A stretch of DNA of 64,000 nt from an uncultured Pelagibacteraceae bacterium (GTDB taxonomy: Bacteria > Pseudomonadota > Alphaproteobacteria > Pelagibacterales > Pelagibacteraceae), in NCBI GenBank assembly GCA_902578525.1, contig CACHDJ010000003.1, positions 1-64,000 on the forward strand. The letters run 5' to 3'. Of the stretch, positions 53,294 through 63,980 are shown piece after piece. Position numbers and translations under genes: made by a program. The stretch's first letter is position 1. Each line of letters starts with the position of its first letter. The notes beneath the pieces are model-generated. The model searched no databases and was not told where the DNA came from. It saw only the letters and a list, made by a program, of their open reading frames with translations.

Positions 53294-54183
53294 TGATTAG
53301 ATTTAATAGATTTTATAAGCAATTTAATATCATATCTACGTTATTAATAGTCTGTTCATTGATATTATTAATTTTTAAGGGTTTGAATTTTGGAATTGAT
53401 TTCAAAGGAGGAACATTAATTGAGTTAAGATCAAGTGATAATAAAGTTAATGTTTCAAGTTTAAGAGATAATTTAAACCAAATGAATTTAGGAGATGTTT
53501 CAGTTAAGAAATTCGGTAGTGACCAGGATTATCTTATTAAATTCGAGAAAAAAGATAATAAAAATATGATTATCGAAAAGGTTAAATCAAATTTAGATAA
53601 ATCATTTGGCAATAATATAGATTTTAGAAGAGTTGAAAATGTTGGGCCTAAGGTGAGTTCTGAATTGTTAAGATCTGGAATTATTGCGATTAGTATTTCT
53701 TTAGCAGCTATGTTAATTTATATTTGGATTAGATTTGAATGGCAATTTAGTCTAGGAGCTATTATGGCTTTATTCCATGATGTAATAGTAACTCTAGGTT
53801 TGTTTTCTCTTTTGAATTTAGAAATTAATTTATCAATTATTGCAGCAGTTTTGACAATAGTTGGTTACTCCATGAATGATACAGTTGTTATTTTTGATAG
53901 AGTTAGAGAAAATTTAAGAAAATATTCTGATATTAAAATATTCGATTTAACTAATATTTCAATTAATGAAACTTTATCAAGAACGTTAATTACTTCTATA
54001 ACCACTTTGTTGGCATTGCTATCCATTTTCTTTTTTGGAGGAGAAGTATTAAAAGGATTTTCTTTAGCAATGATTTTTGGCGTAATATTTGGTACTTACT
54101 CCTCAATATATATAGCTAATACAGTATTAGTTAGATTAAATGTTTCTCAAAAAACAATATTAAAGGAAGATGAAAAAGTTTAA
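53293..54183 (+). CDS. secF: Protein translocase subunit SecF
   Basis: Partner of SecD, 296 residues. The N-terminal helix is followed by FGIDFKGGTLIELRSS near 36-51. The C-terminal membrane domain contains VENVGPKVSSELLRSGI, LGAIMALFHDVIVTLGLFSLL and IVGYSMNDTVVIFDRVRENLR, which carries the conserved Asn-Asp. RTLITSITTLLALLSIFFFGGEVLKGFSLAMIFGVIFGTYSSIYIA is typical. It is coupled to secD and converges on the next gene with a 4-base overlap. Confidence 0.95.
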   Translation: MIRFNRFYKQFNIISTLLIVCSLILLIFKGLNFGIDFKGGTLIELRSSDNKVNVSSLRDNLNQMNLGDVSVKKFGSDQDYLIKFEKKDNKNMIIEKVKSNLDKSFGNNIDFRRVENVGPKVSSELLRSGIIAISISLAAMLIYIWIRFEWQFSLGAIMALFHDVIVTLGLFSLLNLEINLSIIAAVLTIVGYSMNDTVVIFDRVRENLRKYSDIKIFDLTNISINETLSRTLITSITTLLALLSIFFFGGEVLKGFSLAMIFGVIFGTYSSIYIANTVLVRLNVSQKTILKEDEKV

Positions 54184-54782
54184 TAAAGATTTTGTGCCAT
54201 TACCATCGCTAAAAGCATTGGTAAAGAAAGTAAAGTATTTGTTCTAGAGAACAACATTGCAGTTTTAGCTGACTTAGCTTTTATATCGGGCTCACATTCA
54301 ACTATTCCTAAAGCTCTTTTTTGGTTTGGCCAAATTACGAACCAAACATTAAAAGCCATTATAACACCAAGCCACATACCAATACCAATTGCTGTATGTT
54401 TTGGAATACCTGAACCAACACTTAAAGTCATTGCATCATGCAAATAACCGTTTAATAAAGCTAAAATTAATCCCGACAAAACTGTTAGTGCTGCTGCCCA
54501 TCTAAAATAAAACAATGCAGCAGGAGCTATTACTTTACCTATTGCTGGTTTTTGTTCATCAGGAATTTTGCTCATATTTGGTATTTGAACAAAATTAAAA
54601 TACCAAAGTAATCCTATCCACATTATTGCTACAAGTACATGAACATATCTAAACAACCAGCTCCAAAAAATTGTATCAAAAGCAAAACCATCATTTTGAT
54701 AAAATAAACCAACAAATAAAAGGACAGCAATTATTAAAGAAACGTGAATTGTTTTAGATAAAGAAGATAGCAAGTTAATCAT
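54180..54782 (-). CDS. PuuD-like (Urate_ox_N) membrane protein without cytochrome domain
   Basis: A 200-residue protein with about five or six membrane helices. Segments FRYVHVLVAIMWIGLLWYFNFVQIP (about 44-68), FRWAAALTVLSGLILAL (about 93-109) and GIGMWLGVIMAFNVWFVIWPNQKRAL (about 131-156) match the membrane domain of the PuuD / Urate_ox_N family. In full PuuD urate oxidases a C-terminal cytochrome c follows; none is present here, and there is no CXXCH. Regularly placed His residues (His48, His115, His129) could still bind heme. It converges on secF and precedes uvrA on the same strand. Function is not established. Confidence 0.7.
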   Translation of the reverse strand: MINLLSSLSKTIHVSLIIAVLLFVGLFYQNDGFAFDTIFWSWLFRYVHVLVAIMWIGLLWYFNFVQIPNMSKIPDEQKPAIGKVIAPAALFYFRWAAALTVLSGLILALLNGYLHDAMTLSVGSGIPKHTAIGIGMWLGVIMAFNVWFVIWPNQKRALGIVECEPDIKAKSAKTAMLFSRTNTLLSLPMLLAMVMAQNLY

Positions 54783-54836
54783 AATTTACTTGATTATATA
54801 CTAATTTGTGATGAATTTTAATATTTTTTTTAATCA

Positions 54837-57689
54837 TTATTTTAATAATGGTTTCAAAAATTGCCCAGTATAACTATCTGCGACTTTACATACATCCTCA
54901 GGTTTGCCTTCAGCTATAATATTTCCACCTTTTACTCCACCTTCAGGGCCCATATCTACAATATAATCTGCAGTTTTAATTACATCTAAATTGTGCTCTA
55001 TTACAACAACAGTATTTCCAAGTTTTACAAAAGTATGTAAAATTTCTAATAATTTTTTTATATCATGCTGATGAAGACCTGTTGTGGGTTCATCTAAGAT
55101 ATACATTGTTCTACCAGTAGATCTTTTAGATAATTCTTTAGCTAGTTTTATTCTTTGCGCTTCACCACCAGAAAGTGTTGTAGCTTGCTGACCTATTTTA
55201 ATATAACCTAACCCTACTTTTTTAAGAGTAAGAAGTTTTGTTTTTATATTTGTTATATTTTCGAAATATTCGCAACCTTCATCCACTGACATATCTAAAA
55301 CATCAGCAATACTTTTACCTTTGAATTTTATTTCTAGGGTTTCTCTATTGTATCTTGTTCCTTTACATTCATCACATTGTATATAAACATCTGGTAAAAA
55401 ATGCATTTCATAAGTAATTACACCATCCCCCTCACATGCCTCACACCTTCCACCTTTAACGTTAAATGAAAATCTCCCAGGTTTATAACCTCTGGCTTTA
55501 GACTCAGGTAAACTTGTAAACCAATCTCTTATAGGTCCAAAAGCACCTGTATATGTAGCGGGATTTGATCTTGGCGTTCTTCCAATTGGTGATTGATCTA
55601 TATCAATAATTTTATCAATTAATTCAACACCTTTATAATTTTTAAATGCTTTAGGAGCTTTTCTTGCTTTATTGTTTAGAGTAAGATTTAAAGCATGATA
55701 CAAGGTTTGTAAAATTAATGTAGACTTTCCACTTCCTGATACTCCGGTAACACATGTAAAACTTCCTGTGGGAATTTTAAGATTTACATTGTTAAGATTG
55801 TTCCCACTTGCGCCATTGATTTCAACAAATCGACCATTTTTTGCTAATCTACGAGTTATCGGAATTTCAATTTTTTTTTTATTTGATAGATATTGACCAG
55901 TGATACTAGTTTTATTCATTTTAATTTCATCGTAAGTTCCTTGTGCAGTTACTTCACCACCATTATTTCCAGCCTCAGGTCCTAAGTCAATTATATGGTC
56001 TGCATTTTCCATTGTTTCAGTATCATGCTCCACGACTATAACCGTATTTCCTAAATCTCTAAGTCGTTTTAGTGCGTTAATAAGTTTTACATTATCTTTT
56101 TGGTGTAATCCTATAGAAGGTTCATCAAGAACATAAAGAACTCCGGTCAAGCCTGATCCAATTTGTGAGGCAAGCCTTATTCTCTGTGCTTCACCTCCAG
56201 AAAGTGTTCCTGATTCTCTGGATAAAGTGAGATAGTCTAAGCCTACATTCAATAAAAAATTTAATCGTTCGTTTATTTCTTTTAGTACATGTTCAGCAAT
56301 CTTAAACTGGCGTTTATCAAGTTTTTTTTCTAGATCTCTAAACCATTTTGAGGCATCTAAAATTGATTTTTTAGTTACTTCACTAATATTAAGATTATCA
56401 ATTTTAATACATAAAGCTTCTTCTTTTAATCTATTCCCATTACAAGCTTCACAAAAAGTATCAGATTGATACTCTGCGATAGCTTCTCTTTTCCATTCAC
56501 TATCTGATTCTAAAAATCTTCTTTCAAGATTATTAATCACACCTTCAAAAGATTTTTTATGTGAATATTTTTCATAACCATCATCATAGACAAACTTTAT
56601 TTCCTCATCATTTGATCCAAATAAAATAATATCTTTAATTTTTTTTGGTAATTTTTTCCATTTTTCATCTAGAGAAAAACCATAATGTTTTGCCAATGAA
56701 GCAAGTGTTTGAGCATAATAAAGTGTCGTAGATTTTGACCAAGGCTCAATAGCACCATCAGCAATACTTTTTCTATCGTCAGGAATTACTAAATTTGGAT
56801 CAACATTTAATTTCATGCCTATACCTTCACATTCTTCGCAGGCACCATACGGACTATTAAAGGAAAACAATCTTGGCTCTATTTCTTCAATTGTAAACCC
56901 ACTTTCTGGACATGCAAATTTAGTGGAGTAAATCAACTTTTCCATTTTTCTAAATTTTTGAGGCAATGTCTCATCTTCATGTTCGACAAACACTAAACCG
57001 TTTGATAAATTTACAGATGTTTCTATACTTTCAGCCAATCTGTTACCAATTTTTGAATTTAAAACTATTCTATCAACAAGAACTGAAATATCATGTTTAA
57101 GTTTTTTGTCTAAATTTGGAGTTTTCTCAATATCATATAAAACATCATCAATTTTTATTTTTCTAAAGCCTCTTCTTTTGTAACTTAAAATATCTTTTTT
57201 ATATTCACCCTTACGACCTCTAACAACAGGGGCATAGATATATAATGTTGATTTTTTTGGTAAATTTTTAATCATATCAACTATTTGAGTAATTGTTTGA
57301 GATGTAATTGGTTTTCCAGTAAATGGAGAATACGGAATTCCCGCTCTAGCATATAGAACTCTCATATAATCATAAATTTCAGTTACTGTTGCAACTGTAG
57401 ACCTAGGATTTTTTGACGTGTTTTTTTGTTCTATAGCGATTGCTGGACTTAAACCTTCTATAAGATCTACGTTAGGTTTTTTCATTTTATCTAAAAACTG
57501 TCTTGCATATGCCGATAAACTTTCAACATATCTTCTTTGACCTTCTGCATATATTGTATCAAAAGCTAAGGACGATTTTCCTGAACCAGATAGGCCTGTT
57601 ATTACCACAAATTGATCTTTAGGGATTTCGACAGAAACGTTCTTTAAATTGTGTTCTTTAGCGCCCTTAATAACTATCTTTTTAATCAT
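54837..57689 (-). CDS. uvrA: Excinuclease ABC subunit A
   Basis: DNA damage recognition ATPase of nucleotide excision repair, 950 residues. There are two ABC modules. The first Walker A is [23 protein letters not shown] near residue 29, and the second is [21 protein letters not shown] near 645. Signature/Walker B blocks are [35 protein letters not shown] near 490 and [39 protein letters not shown] near 830. The second zinc finger (RCEACEGDG...QCDECKG) is intact. The first reads [16 protein letters not shown], with Ser for one Cys, as I recall for other alphaproteobacterial UvrA. Divergent from ssb across 89 bases. Confidence 0.97.
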   Translation of the reverse strand: MIKKIVIKGAKEHNLKNVSVEIPKDQFVVITGLSGSGKSSLAFDTIYAEGQRRYVESLSAYARQFLDKMKKPNVDLIEGLSPAIAIEQKNTSKNPRSTVATVTEIYDYMRVLYARAGIPYSPFTGKPITSQTITQIVDMIKNLPKKSTLYIYAPVVRGRKGEYKKDILSYKRRGFRKIKIDDVLYDIEKTPNLDKKLKHDISVLVDRIVLNSKIGNRLAESIETSVNLSNGLVFVEHEDETLPQKFRKMEKLIYSTKFACPESGFTIEEIEPRLFSFNSPYGACEECEGIGMKLNVDPNLVIPDDRKSIADGAIEPWSKSTTLYYAQTLASLAKHYGFSLDEKWKKLPKKIKDIILFGSNDEEIKFVYDDGYEKYSHKKSFEGVINNLERRFLESDSEWKREAIAEYQSDTFCEACNGNRLKEEALCIKIDNLNISEVTKKSILDASKWFRDLEKKLDKRQFKIAEHVLKEINERLNFLLNVGLDYLTLSRESGTLSGGEAQRIRLASQIGSGLTGVLYVLDEPSIGLHQKDNVKLINALKRLRDLGNTVIVVEHDTETMENADHIIDLGPEAGNNGGEVTAQGTYDEIKMNKTSITGQYLSNKKKIEIPITRRLAKNGRFVEINGASGNNLNNVNLKIPTGSFTCVTGVSGSGKSTLILQTLYHALNLTLNNKARKAPKAFKNYKGVELIDKIIDIDQSPIGRTPRSNPATYTGAFGPIRDWFTSLPESKARGYKPGRFSFNVKGGRCEACEGDGVITYEMHFLPDVYIQCDECKGTRYNRETLEIKFKGKSIADVLDMSVDEGCEYFENITNIKTKLLTLKKVGLGYIKIGQQATTLSGGEAQRIKLAKELSKRSTGRTMYILDEPTTGLHQHDIKKLLEILHTFVKLGNTVVVIEHNLDVIKTADYIVDMGPEGGVKGGNIIAEGKPEDVCKVADSYTGQFLKPLLK

Positions 57690-57778
57690 ATTTTTTGTTG
57701 CTTTGAATTAATAAAATTAATATTCAGAGGAATTATGGTATAAATCTAATTAATTTAATTAACAAATAATAAAATATT

Positions 57779-58237
57779 ATGGCTGGAAGTTTAAATAAAG
57801 TATTATTAATTGGTCGTTTGGGCGCAGACCCTGAGATTAAACAGATGGTGAATGGAAAAAGTGTAGCGAGAATTAGTTTAGCTACAAGTCAATCATGGAA
57901 GGATAAAAACACTGGTGAGAAAAAAGAAAAAACAGAATGGCACCGTATAGTTGTATTTAACGAGGGCCTAGTAAACGTCATTCAACAATATCTAAAAAAA
58001 GGTGCTCAAATTTATGTTGAAGGTCAATTGTCAACAAGAAAGTGGAAAGATGAACAGTCTGGTCAAGATAAGTACTCTACTGAAATTGTTCTTCAAGGAT
58101 ACAATTCTAGCTTAACAATGCTTGGTGGAGGAAATACTAGTAGTGGAATTCAGAATGATAATAACCAATCATCATCCAGTATTTCAGAAGATACTTCACA
58201 AGTGTCTAATGATATGGACGATGAAATTCCATTTTAA
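57779..58237 (+). CDS. ssb: Single-stranded DNA-binding protein
   Basis: Binds and protects single-stranded DNA in replication and repair, 152 residues. The OB fold spans about residues 1-115, with [40 protein letters not shown] and [35 protein letters not shown] Ser/Asn/Gln-rich linker follows and the protein-interaction tip ends MDDEIPF, matching the conserved acidic tail. It is divergent from uvrA, an arrangement common in Proteobacteria, and is 5 bases ahead of gyrA. Confidence 0.96.
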   Translation: MAGSLNKVLLIGRLGADPEIKQMVNGKSVARISLATSQSWKDKNTGEKKEKTEWHRIVVFNEGLVNVIQQYLKKGAQIYVEGQLSTRKWKDEQSGQDKYSTEIVLQGYNSSLTMLGGGNTSSGIQNDNNQSSSSISEDTSQVSNDMDDEIPF

Positions 58238-58242
58238 ATTCT

Positions 58243-60822
58243 ATGGAAAAAAACGAAGTCTCAAAAGATAAAAATATAAAACTCATTTCGATGCATGATG
58301 AGATGAGCTCATCATACTTATCCTATGCAATGAGTGTTATAGTTAGTCGAGCACTTCCAGATGTTCGTGATGGTTTAAAACCTGTTCATAGAAGAATATT
58401 GTACGCAATGTATAAAGGGGGTTATGATTGGTCTAAACAGTTTAGAAAATCAGCAAGAATAGTTGGAGATGTAATTGGTAAATATCATCCTCATGGTGAC
58501 CAATCTGTTTATGATGCGTTAGTTAGAATGGTTCAGGATTTTTCAATGAGTTTACCTTTAGTTGAAGGGCAAGGTAATTTTGGTTCAATAGACGGAGATC
58601 CAGCAGCTGCTATGAGATATACTGAAACAAGACTATCTAAAGTTTCTCAATTTTTAATTGATGATATAGAAAAAAATACAATTGAATTTAAAAGTAATTA
58701 CGATGAAACTGAAAAAGAACCAACAGTATTGCCTGCCCAATATCCCAATTTATTAGTTAACGGAGCTGGTGGTATAGCGGTAGGGATGGCTACCAGTATT
58801 CCCCCACATAACTTAGGAGAAATTATTGATGGCACATTAGCTTTAATTGACAATAAAGATATTAAAATTAAAGATTTAATGAAACATATTCCAGGACCAG
58901 ATTTTCCGACAGGTGGAGTAATTATTGGTAAAGATATTATTAAACAAGGTTATAACAAAGGTAGGGGTTCTTTTAAAATTAGAGGTGAAATTTCTAATGA
59001 AACTCAAAAAAACGGTAGAGATAGACTTGTAATAAATTCAATTCCTTATCAAGTAAACAAATCTGTTTTAAATGAGAGAATAGCTCAGTTAGTCAGAGAG
59101 AAAAAAATTGAAGGTATAAGAGATATTAGAGATGAGTCTAATAGAGAGGGAATAAGAGTATCCATAGATTTACGAAGTGGAGTTGAAGCTGAAACAGTAA
59201 AGAGACAACTCTATAAAAATACACAGATTGAAAGTTCATTTGGTTTTAACACATTAGCAATAGCTAATGGAAAACCAATGATGTGTAATTTAAAAGATTT
59301 TCTAGAAAATTTTTTAACTTTTAGAGAAGATGTTGTTATAAAAAAGACTAAGTTTGATTTATTAAAAGCCGAAGAACGAGCTCATATATTAATTGGCCTG
59401 TCTGTCTCAGTGGAAAATTTAGATAAAGTTATTAAGATTATTAGATCATCAAAAACACCCAATGATGCCAAAAAATCTATTTTAAATACAAAATGGAAAA
59501 TAAATAAATCTTTAAAAATGATATCTTTAGTTGAAGGAAAAAAAATAAAGAATGTTTATAACTTGAGTGAACCACAAACTGAAGCAATTTTAGAATTAAG
59601 ATTGCAAAAATTAACTGCTCTAGGAATTAATGAAATTGAAGTAGAAATTAAAAAACTTGCTGAATTGATATCTAAATATAAAAAAATTATTTCATCTAAA
59701 AAAGAATTGTTAAAGGTTATAAGTGAGGATCTTAAAAAAATTAAAGAAAGATTTGCTGTACCAAGAAGAACAAAGATAATTGATGCTGTTTTAAATTATG
59801 ATATAGAAGAGACAATTCAAAAACAGTCTGTTTTAATTACAGTTACTCTTCAGGGTTACATTAAAAGAGGCTCATTAAATAACGTAAAAACACAAAAAAG
59901 AGGCGGTAAAGGTAAAACAGGCATTACCACAAGAAATGAAGACTCTGTGGTCCAAACACTTTCTGTAGATACACATACTTCAGTTTTATTCTTTTCTACT
60001 GAAGGATTAGTTTATAGAGTAAAAGCTTGGAAAATTCCTGAAGGTTCAGCTTCATCAAAAGGGAAATCCCTTTTTAATATTTTACCTTTAAAAAATCATC
60101 AATCTATTAGTTCTATTATGCCATTTCCAGAAAGTGATGAAAAATTAAAAGATTATCAAATTATTTTTGCTACAGCTAAAGGCAAGGTTAGAAAAAATAG
60201 TTTAGAAGATTTTGAGTCTATTAATACTTCTGGGAAAATAGCTATGAAACTTGATAATAATGACAAAATTGTCGGGGTTAAAATCTGTAAGGATGATCAA
60301 GACGTGATTTTAAGTACAAAATTAGGAAAATGTATAAGATTTGAATCAAAAAAACTTAGAATTTTTAAAGGAAGATCTTCAAAAGGAATAAAAGGTATAG
60401 AACTTTCTCAAAACGACGAAATTGTATCATTATCAATAATCAATAATGATAAATTTAAAAAGAATGGGAAAAAATCTAAAGATGAAAAATCTGAATTTAA
60501 AGCTGGGGAAAAATTTATTCTTTCAATAACTGAAAATGGTTTTGGTAAAAAAACATCACATTATGATTATCGAGTGACGAATAGAGGCGGTAAAGGTATA
60601 ATAGGTATTGTAAATTCTCCCAGAAATGGGAATATTTCCTCATCATTTCCCGTTGTTGAAGGTGATGAAATTATGATATCTACAAATAAAGGAAGAGTAA
60701 TTAGAGTAGCTGTTAAAGAAATTAGAACGGGCGGAAGAAATACTCAGGGAGTAAGAATTATAAAACTTTCCGGAGATGAAAAAGTAGTTTCAGCAATTAA
60801 AATAGAAGATAATTTAATTTAA
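58243..60822 (+). CDS. gyrA: DNA gyrase subunit A
   Basis: Breakage-reunion subunit of DNA gyrase, 859 residues. The N-terminal part has [34 protein letters not shown], and the catalytic Tyr126 lies in [11 protein letters not shown]. The GyrA box in the C-terminal beta-pinwheel reads [11 protein letters not shown] near residue 551, one residue from the QRRGGKG consensus, so this is gyrase rather than topoisomerase IV. At the quinolone-contact site [10 protein letters not shown], the position of E. coli Ser83 is Gln87. The beta-pinwheel continues to the end with further GGKGIIGI and [10 protein letters not shown] blades. The stop overlaps the coaD ATG. Confidence 0.96.
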   Translation: MEKNEVSKDKNIKLISMHDEMSSSYLSYAMSVIVSRALPDVRDGLKPVHRRILYAMYKGGYDWSKQFRKSARIVGDVIGKYHPHGDQSVYDALVRMVQDFSMSLPLVEGQGNFGSIDGDPAAAMRYTETRLSKVSQFLIDDIEKNTIEFKSNYDETEKEPTVLPAQYPNLLVNGAGGIAVGMATSIPPHNLGEIIDGTLALIDNKDIKIKDLMKHIPGPDFPTGGVIIGKDIIKQGYNKGRGSFKIRGEISNETQKNGRDRLVINSIPYQVNKSVLNERIAQLVREKKIEGIRDIRDESNREGIRVSIDLRSGVEAETVKRQLYKNTQIESSFGFNTLAIANGKPMMCNLKDFLENFLTFREDVVIKKTKFDLLKAEERAHILIGLSVSVENLDKVIKIIRSSKTPNDAKKSILNTKWKINKSLKMISLVEGKKIKNVYNLSEPQTEAILELRLQKLTALGINEIEVEIKKLAELISKYKKIISSKKELLKVISEDLKKIKERFAVPRRTKIIDAVLNYDIEETIQKQSVLITVTLQGYIKRGSLNNVKTQKRGGKGKTGITTRNEDSVVQTLSVDTHTSVLFFSTEGLVYRVKAWKIPEGSASSKGKSLFNILPLKNHQSISSIMPFPESDEKLKDYQIIFATAKGKVRKNSLEDFESINTSGKIAMKLDNNDKIVGVKICKDDQDVILSTKLGKCIRFESKKLRIFKGRSSKGIKGIELSQNDEIVSLSIINNDKFKKNGKKSKDEKSEFKAGEKFILSITENGFGKKTSHYDYRVTNRGGKGIIGIVNSPRNGNISSSFPVVEGDEIMISTNKGRVIRVAVKEIRTGGRNTQGVRIIKLSGDEKVVSAIKIEDNLI

Positions 60823-61316
60823 TGTCTAAAGTAGCAGTATATCCCGGCACATTTGATCCAATTACTTTTGGTCACATTGATGTAATAAAAAAATCTTTAA
60901 AATTATTTGAAAAAATAATCGTTGCAGTATCTGATGGAGAAAACAAAAATTATTTATTCAATATTGATGAAAGAATTGAAATAGTTAACAAGGCTCTTTT
61001 TTTAGATTTAAAATTAGATAAAAAAAAAATTAGAGTTATTTCTTTTACCTCTTTAACCACAGATATATGTAAAAAATATAAATCTAATATTATTCTACGT
61101 GGCTTAAGAGCAGTATCTGACTTTGAATATGAGTTTCAGCTAGCTGGAATGAATAGAAAATTAAATAAGAATATTGAGACAATTTTTCTAATGTCTGACG
61201 TTGAAAATCAGATTATATCTTCAAAGTTTGTAAAAGAAATAGTGAAATTAAATGGTGATATTAAAAAATTTACTACAAAAAGTACAATTAAGTCTTTAAA
61301 GGAAAAATATGAATAA
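60822..61316 (+). CDS. coaD: Phosphopantetheine adenylyltransferase
   Basis: Catalyses the penultimate step of coenzyme A synthesis, joining AMP from ATP to 4'-phosphopantetheine. The 164-residue length is standard. The nucleotidyltransferase motif appears as YPGTFDPITFGHIDVIKKSLK, with the (T/H)xGH element as FGHID. Further blocks are RGLRAVSDFEYEFQLAGMNRKL near 88-109 and SSKFVKEIVKLNGDI near 130-144. It is coupled to gyrA by a one-base overlap and to the cyclophilin gene by 8 bases. Confidence 0.96.
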   Translation: MSKVAVYPGTFDPITFGHIDVIKKSLKLFEKIIVAVSDGENKNYLFNIDERIEIVNKALFLDLKLDKKKIRVISFTSLTTDICKKYKSNIILRGLRAVSDFEYEFQLAGMNRKLNKNIETIFLMSDVENQIISSKFVKEIVKLNGDIKKFTTKSTIKSLKEKYE

Positions 61317-61869
61317 AATTTTATTTTCAATAGTATTTTTTTTTTTACTAATAACCAATAAATCAATGTCAGAGGAGAATATAATGATTTTAAAATTAAA
61401 AGATGGTGATGTTAAGATAGAACTGTTTCCAGATGTTGCACCAAATCATGTTAAAAGAATTAAAGAATTAGCAGATTCTGGTAAATATGATAATGTCGTA
61501 TTTCATAGAGTAATAGATGGATTTATGGCTCAAACAGGTGATGTTAAATTTGGAAATTCTAGTTCAAATGATTTTAATTTAAACAGAGCTGGTATGGGGG
61601 GATCTGATCTGCCAGATCTAAAACAAGAATTCAATAATTTACCACATGACAGAGGAACTTTATCAATGGCAAGATCATCAGATCCAAATAGTGCAAATAG
61701 TCAATTTTTTATATGTTTCAAACCAGCACCATTTTTAGATAAACAATATACTGTTTTTGGAAAAGTTATTGAAGGAATGGACTTTGTAGATAAAATTAAA
61801 AGAGGAGATGAAAATAATAATGGTTCTGTTTCTAATCCTGATAAGATTGTAAGCTTCAAATCTTTATAA
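61309..61869 (+). CDS. Exported cyclophilin-type peptidyl-prolyl isomerase
   Basis: Assists folding of proteins by cis-trans isomerisation at proline, here likely in the periplasm. The 186-residue product has a hydrophobic leader (KILFSIVFFFLLITNKSMS, about residues 3-21) followed by a complete cyclophilin domain. VVFHRVIDGFMAQTGDVKFGN holds the catalytic Arg, LSMARSSDPNSANSQFFICF the Gln/Phe residues and YTVFGKVIEGMDFVDKI the C-terminal block. An alternative start at Met20 or Met26 would give a cytoplasmic form, but the leader is convincing. It overlaps coaD by 8 bases and is 8 bases from tgt. Confidence 0.92.
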   Translation: MNKILFSIVFFFLLITNKSMSEENIMILKLKDGDVKIELFPDVAPNHVKRIKELADSGKYDNVVFHRVIDGFMAQTGDVKFGNSSSNDFNLNRAGMGGSDLPDLKQEFNNLPHDRGTLSMARSSDPNSANSQFFICFKPAPFLDKQYTVFGKVIEGMDFVDKIKRGDENNNGSVSNPDKIVSFKSL

Positions 61870-61877
61870 TTTTTTAA

Positions 61878-62990
61878 ATGGCATTAAAAGAATTTACTTT
61901 TAATGTTTTGAAGAATGATAAGTTTGCAAGATGTGGAATAATTAAAACCCATAGAGGTAATATTCATACCCCAGCTTTCATGCCAGTAGGCACTCAGGCT
62001 ACTGTTAAAGCTTGTACTGTAGATGATATAAAAAAAACAGGTTCAGAAATTATACTATCTAATACATACCATTTAATGATACGACCAGGTGTTGAAAGAA
62101 TCTCAAGTGTGGGTGGATTACATCAATTTATGAATTGTGATCTACCTATTTTAACTGACTCTGGTGGTTTCCAAGTAATGTCATTATCAAAATTAAATAA
62201 AATTGATAAAGAAAAAGGCGCAATCTTTAATTCTCATGTAGATGGTAAAAAATTTTATTTAAGTCCTGAGGAAAGTATAAGAATTCAATTAGGATTAAAT
62301 TCAGACATTTTAATGATAATGGATGAATGTCCAAAAAAAACTAATAATTATGATTTAATTGAAAAATCTATGAACCTTTCTTTATACTGGGCAAAAAGAT
62401 CAAAAAAAGCATTTGGTAAAAATCCTCATAAGGCTTTATTTGGAATAATACAGGGAGGTTTATTTAGTGATTTAAGACAACAATCTTTAGAAGGTTTAAT
62501 GAAAATCGGTTTTGATGGTTATGCTTTAGGTGGTTTGGCGGTAGGGGAGAGTCAAAAAGAAATGTTTGAAGTCTTAGATAATATAAAATCAAGTTTACCT
62601 CATGATAAGCCCCATTATTTGATGGGCGTAGGAACTCCATCAGATATTTTAGGTTCTGTAAAAAGAGGCATTGATATGTTTGATTGTGTTTTACCAACAA
62701 GATCTGGAAGAACTGGTCTAGCATTTACCTGGAAAGGAAGAGTAAATATTAAAAATAATAAATATCAAAATGACGATACTCCTCTTGATCCAAAGTGTAA
62801 AAATTTAAATTTAAATAAATATTCTAAAAATTATTTAAACCACTTATTTAATACCAATGAAATACTTGGTTCTATGCTTCTAACACTTCATAATATCAAT
62901 TTTTATCAAGAATTAATGAGTGCTATTCGAATAAATATTAAGAATGGCACGTTTGACGAATTTCATGATAAATTCATTAATAAGTTGTAA
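61878..62990 (+). CDS. tgt: tRNA-guanine transglycosylase with degenerate zinc site
   Basis: Exchanges guanine 34 of GUN-anticodon tRNAs for preQ1 in queuosine synthesis. The 370-residue barrel has the nucleophile/base Asp in ILTDSGGFQVMSLSKL near residue 96, GIIQGGLFSDLRQQS near 192, YALGGLAVGE near 216 and DMFDCVLPTRSGRTGLAFT near 267, with the second catalytic Asp. The C-terminal zinc site, normally CXCX2C plus His, reads DPKCKNLNLNKYS. Cys307 and His338 remain, but the second and third ligands are Asn309 and Leu312. Active-site residues are intact, so the enzyme is probably functional but may no longer bind zinc. Confidence 0.94.
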   Translation: MALKEFTFNVLKNDKFARCGIIKTHRGNIHTPAFMPVGTQATVKACTVDDIKKTGSEIILSNTYHLMIRPGVERISSVGGLHQFMNCDLPILTDSGGFQVMSLSKLNKIDKEKGAIFNSHVDGKKFYLSPEESIRIQLGLNSDILMIMDECPKKTNNYDLIEKSMNLSLYWAKRSKKAFGKNPHKALFGIIQGGLFSDLRQQSLEGLMKIGFDGYALGGLAVGESQKEMFEVLDNIKSSLPHDKPHYLMGVGTPSDILGSVKRGIDMFDCVLPTRSGRTGLAFTWKGRVNIKNNKYQNDDTPLDPKCKNLNLNKYSKNYLNHLFNTNEILGSMLLTLHNINFYQELMSAIRINIKNGTFDEFHDKFINKL

Positions 62991-63018
62991 AACTGAACTT
63001 TTTTTTTAAAATTCATAA

Positions 63019-63046
63019 TTGAAATATTAAAATAATTCTATATATA
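63019..63046 (+). promoter_or_regulatory. Probable sigma-70 promoter of tRNA-Lys
   Basis: TTGAAA at 63019 and TATATA at 63041 with a 16-base spacer, about 26 bases ahead of the tRNA 5' end. Good match to the housekeeping consensus, though AT-richness lowers specificity. Confidence 0.5.
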
Positions 63047-63071
63047 CAAATTTCATTCAGTTGAATAATGT

Positions 63072-63147
<76 letters not shown>

Positions 63148-63155
63148 CTAATTAT

Positions 63156-63980
63156 TTAAAATTTGATTGGTGGATAGTCTAATATTATTTCGTTCGTCCA
63201 CTTGTTAATATTTCTTATTCTGTTTTCTGCAGATGGGTGAGTGCTCATAAATTCTGGAGGAGCTTTCCCCTTATTAAGTTCTTTCATTCTTTCCCAGATT
63301 TTAACTGTTTCTCTGATATCATATCCTGAAAGAGAAGAAAAAATCATTCCTAAATAATCAGCTTCACTTTCTTGTTTTCTATTAAAGGGATTCATTAATC
63401 CAAGTTGAGATAACATGCCAACAGTATTCATTCCTGTAGTTCTATTTACTTGAGATAATTTACCTCCACTTGCTATGTCAACTATTTTTGTACTTATATT
63501 AAGTAAAGTGCCTCGACTAGCTCTTTCAATTGAGTGTTTGGCAACAGCATGTGCTATTTCATGACCCATTACGGCAGCGAGTCCGTCTGTATTTTTGGTA
63601 ACATCAAGTATTCCTGTATATACAGCTATCTTTCCACCAGGCATACACCAGGCATTTCTTATTTTTTTATTATCAATTAATATATACTCCCAATCAAAAT
63701 TTACTGTTGGATCTTCTAGCTGCTCCCTATTAAAATATTCTGTAATTGAATTTTCAATTTTTTTACCAATTTCTTTAATTTCATTTAATTTTTTTACATC
63801 TTTGCTAAGTTTTTCCCTTTGTTTAACTTTCTCATATATTTGAGCTGCCTGAGCATTTAATTTAGCCTCTGGGATGATTTTGAGTTGTCGTCTCTCAGTT
63901 ATCGGGGCTGTTGAACAAGAATTTAAAAGAATCCCACAGCAACTACAACCAGCATATGTTAAGAATTTTCTTCTATCCAT
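63156..63980 (-). CDS. M48-family metallopeptidase, probable Tat-exported lipoprotein
   Basis: Zinc metallopeptidase of the Ste24/LoiP/BepA type, 274 residues. The leader MDRRKFLTYAGCSCCGILLNSCSTAP has a twin-arginine motif (RRKFL) and a lipobox-like LLNSC, suggesting a lipid-anchored periplasmic protein exported by Tat. The active site is GHEIAHAVAKHSIER near residue 140 (HEXXH), with the third ligand Glu in ESEADYLGMIF near 205. MSTHPSAENRI near the C-terminus is typical of the family. Its expected job is turnover or quality control of envelope proteins. Start and stop are both in the window. It converges on tRNA-Lys. Confidence 0.9.
   Translation of the reverse strand: MDRRKFLTYAGCSCCGILLNSCSTAPITERRQLKIIPEAKLNAQAAQIYEKVKQREKLSKDVKKLNEIKEIGKKIENSITEYFNREQLEDPTVNFDWEYILIDNKKIRNAWCMPGGKIAVYTGILDVTKNTDGLAAVMGHEIAHAVAKHSIERASRGTLLNISTKIVDIASGGKLSQVNRTTGMNTVGMLSQLGLMNPFNRKQESEADYLGMIFSSLSGYDIRETVKIWERMKELNKGKAPPEFMSTHPSAENRIRNINKWTNEIILDYPPIKF

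Noticed and set aside
54837-57689. Missing cysteine in the first UvrA zinc finger (CPES) as a novelty
   Set aside because: From memory the same Ser occurs in many alphaproteobacterial UvrA proteins, so it is probably a family trait and not specific to this genome.
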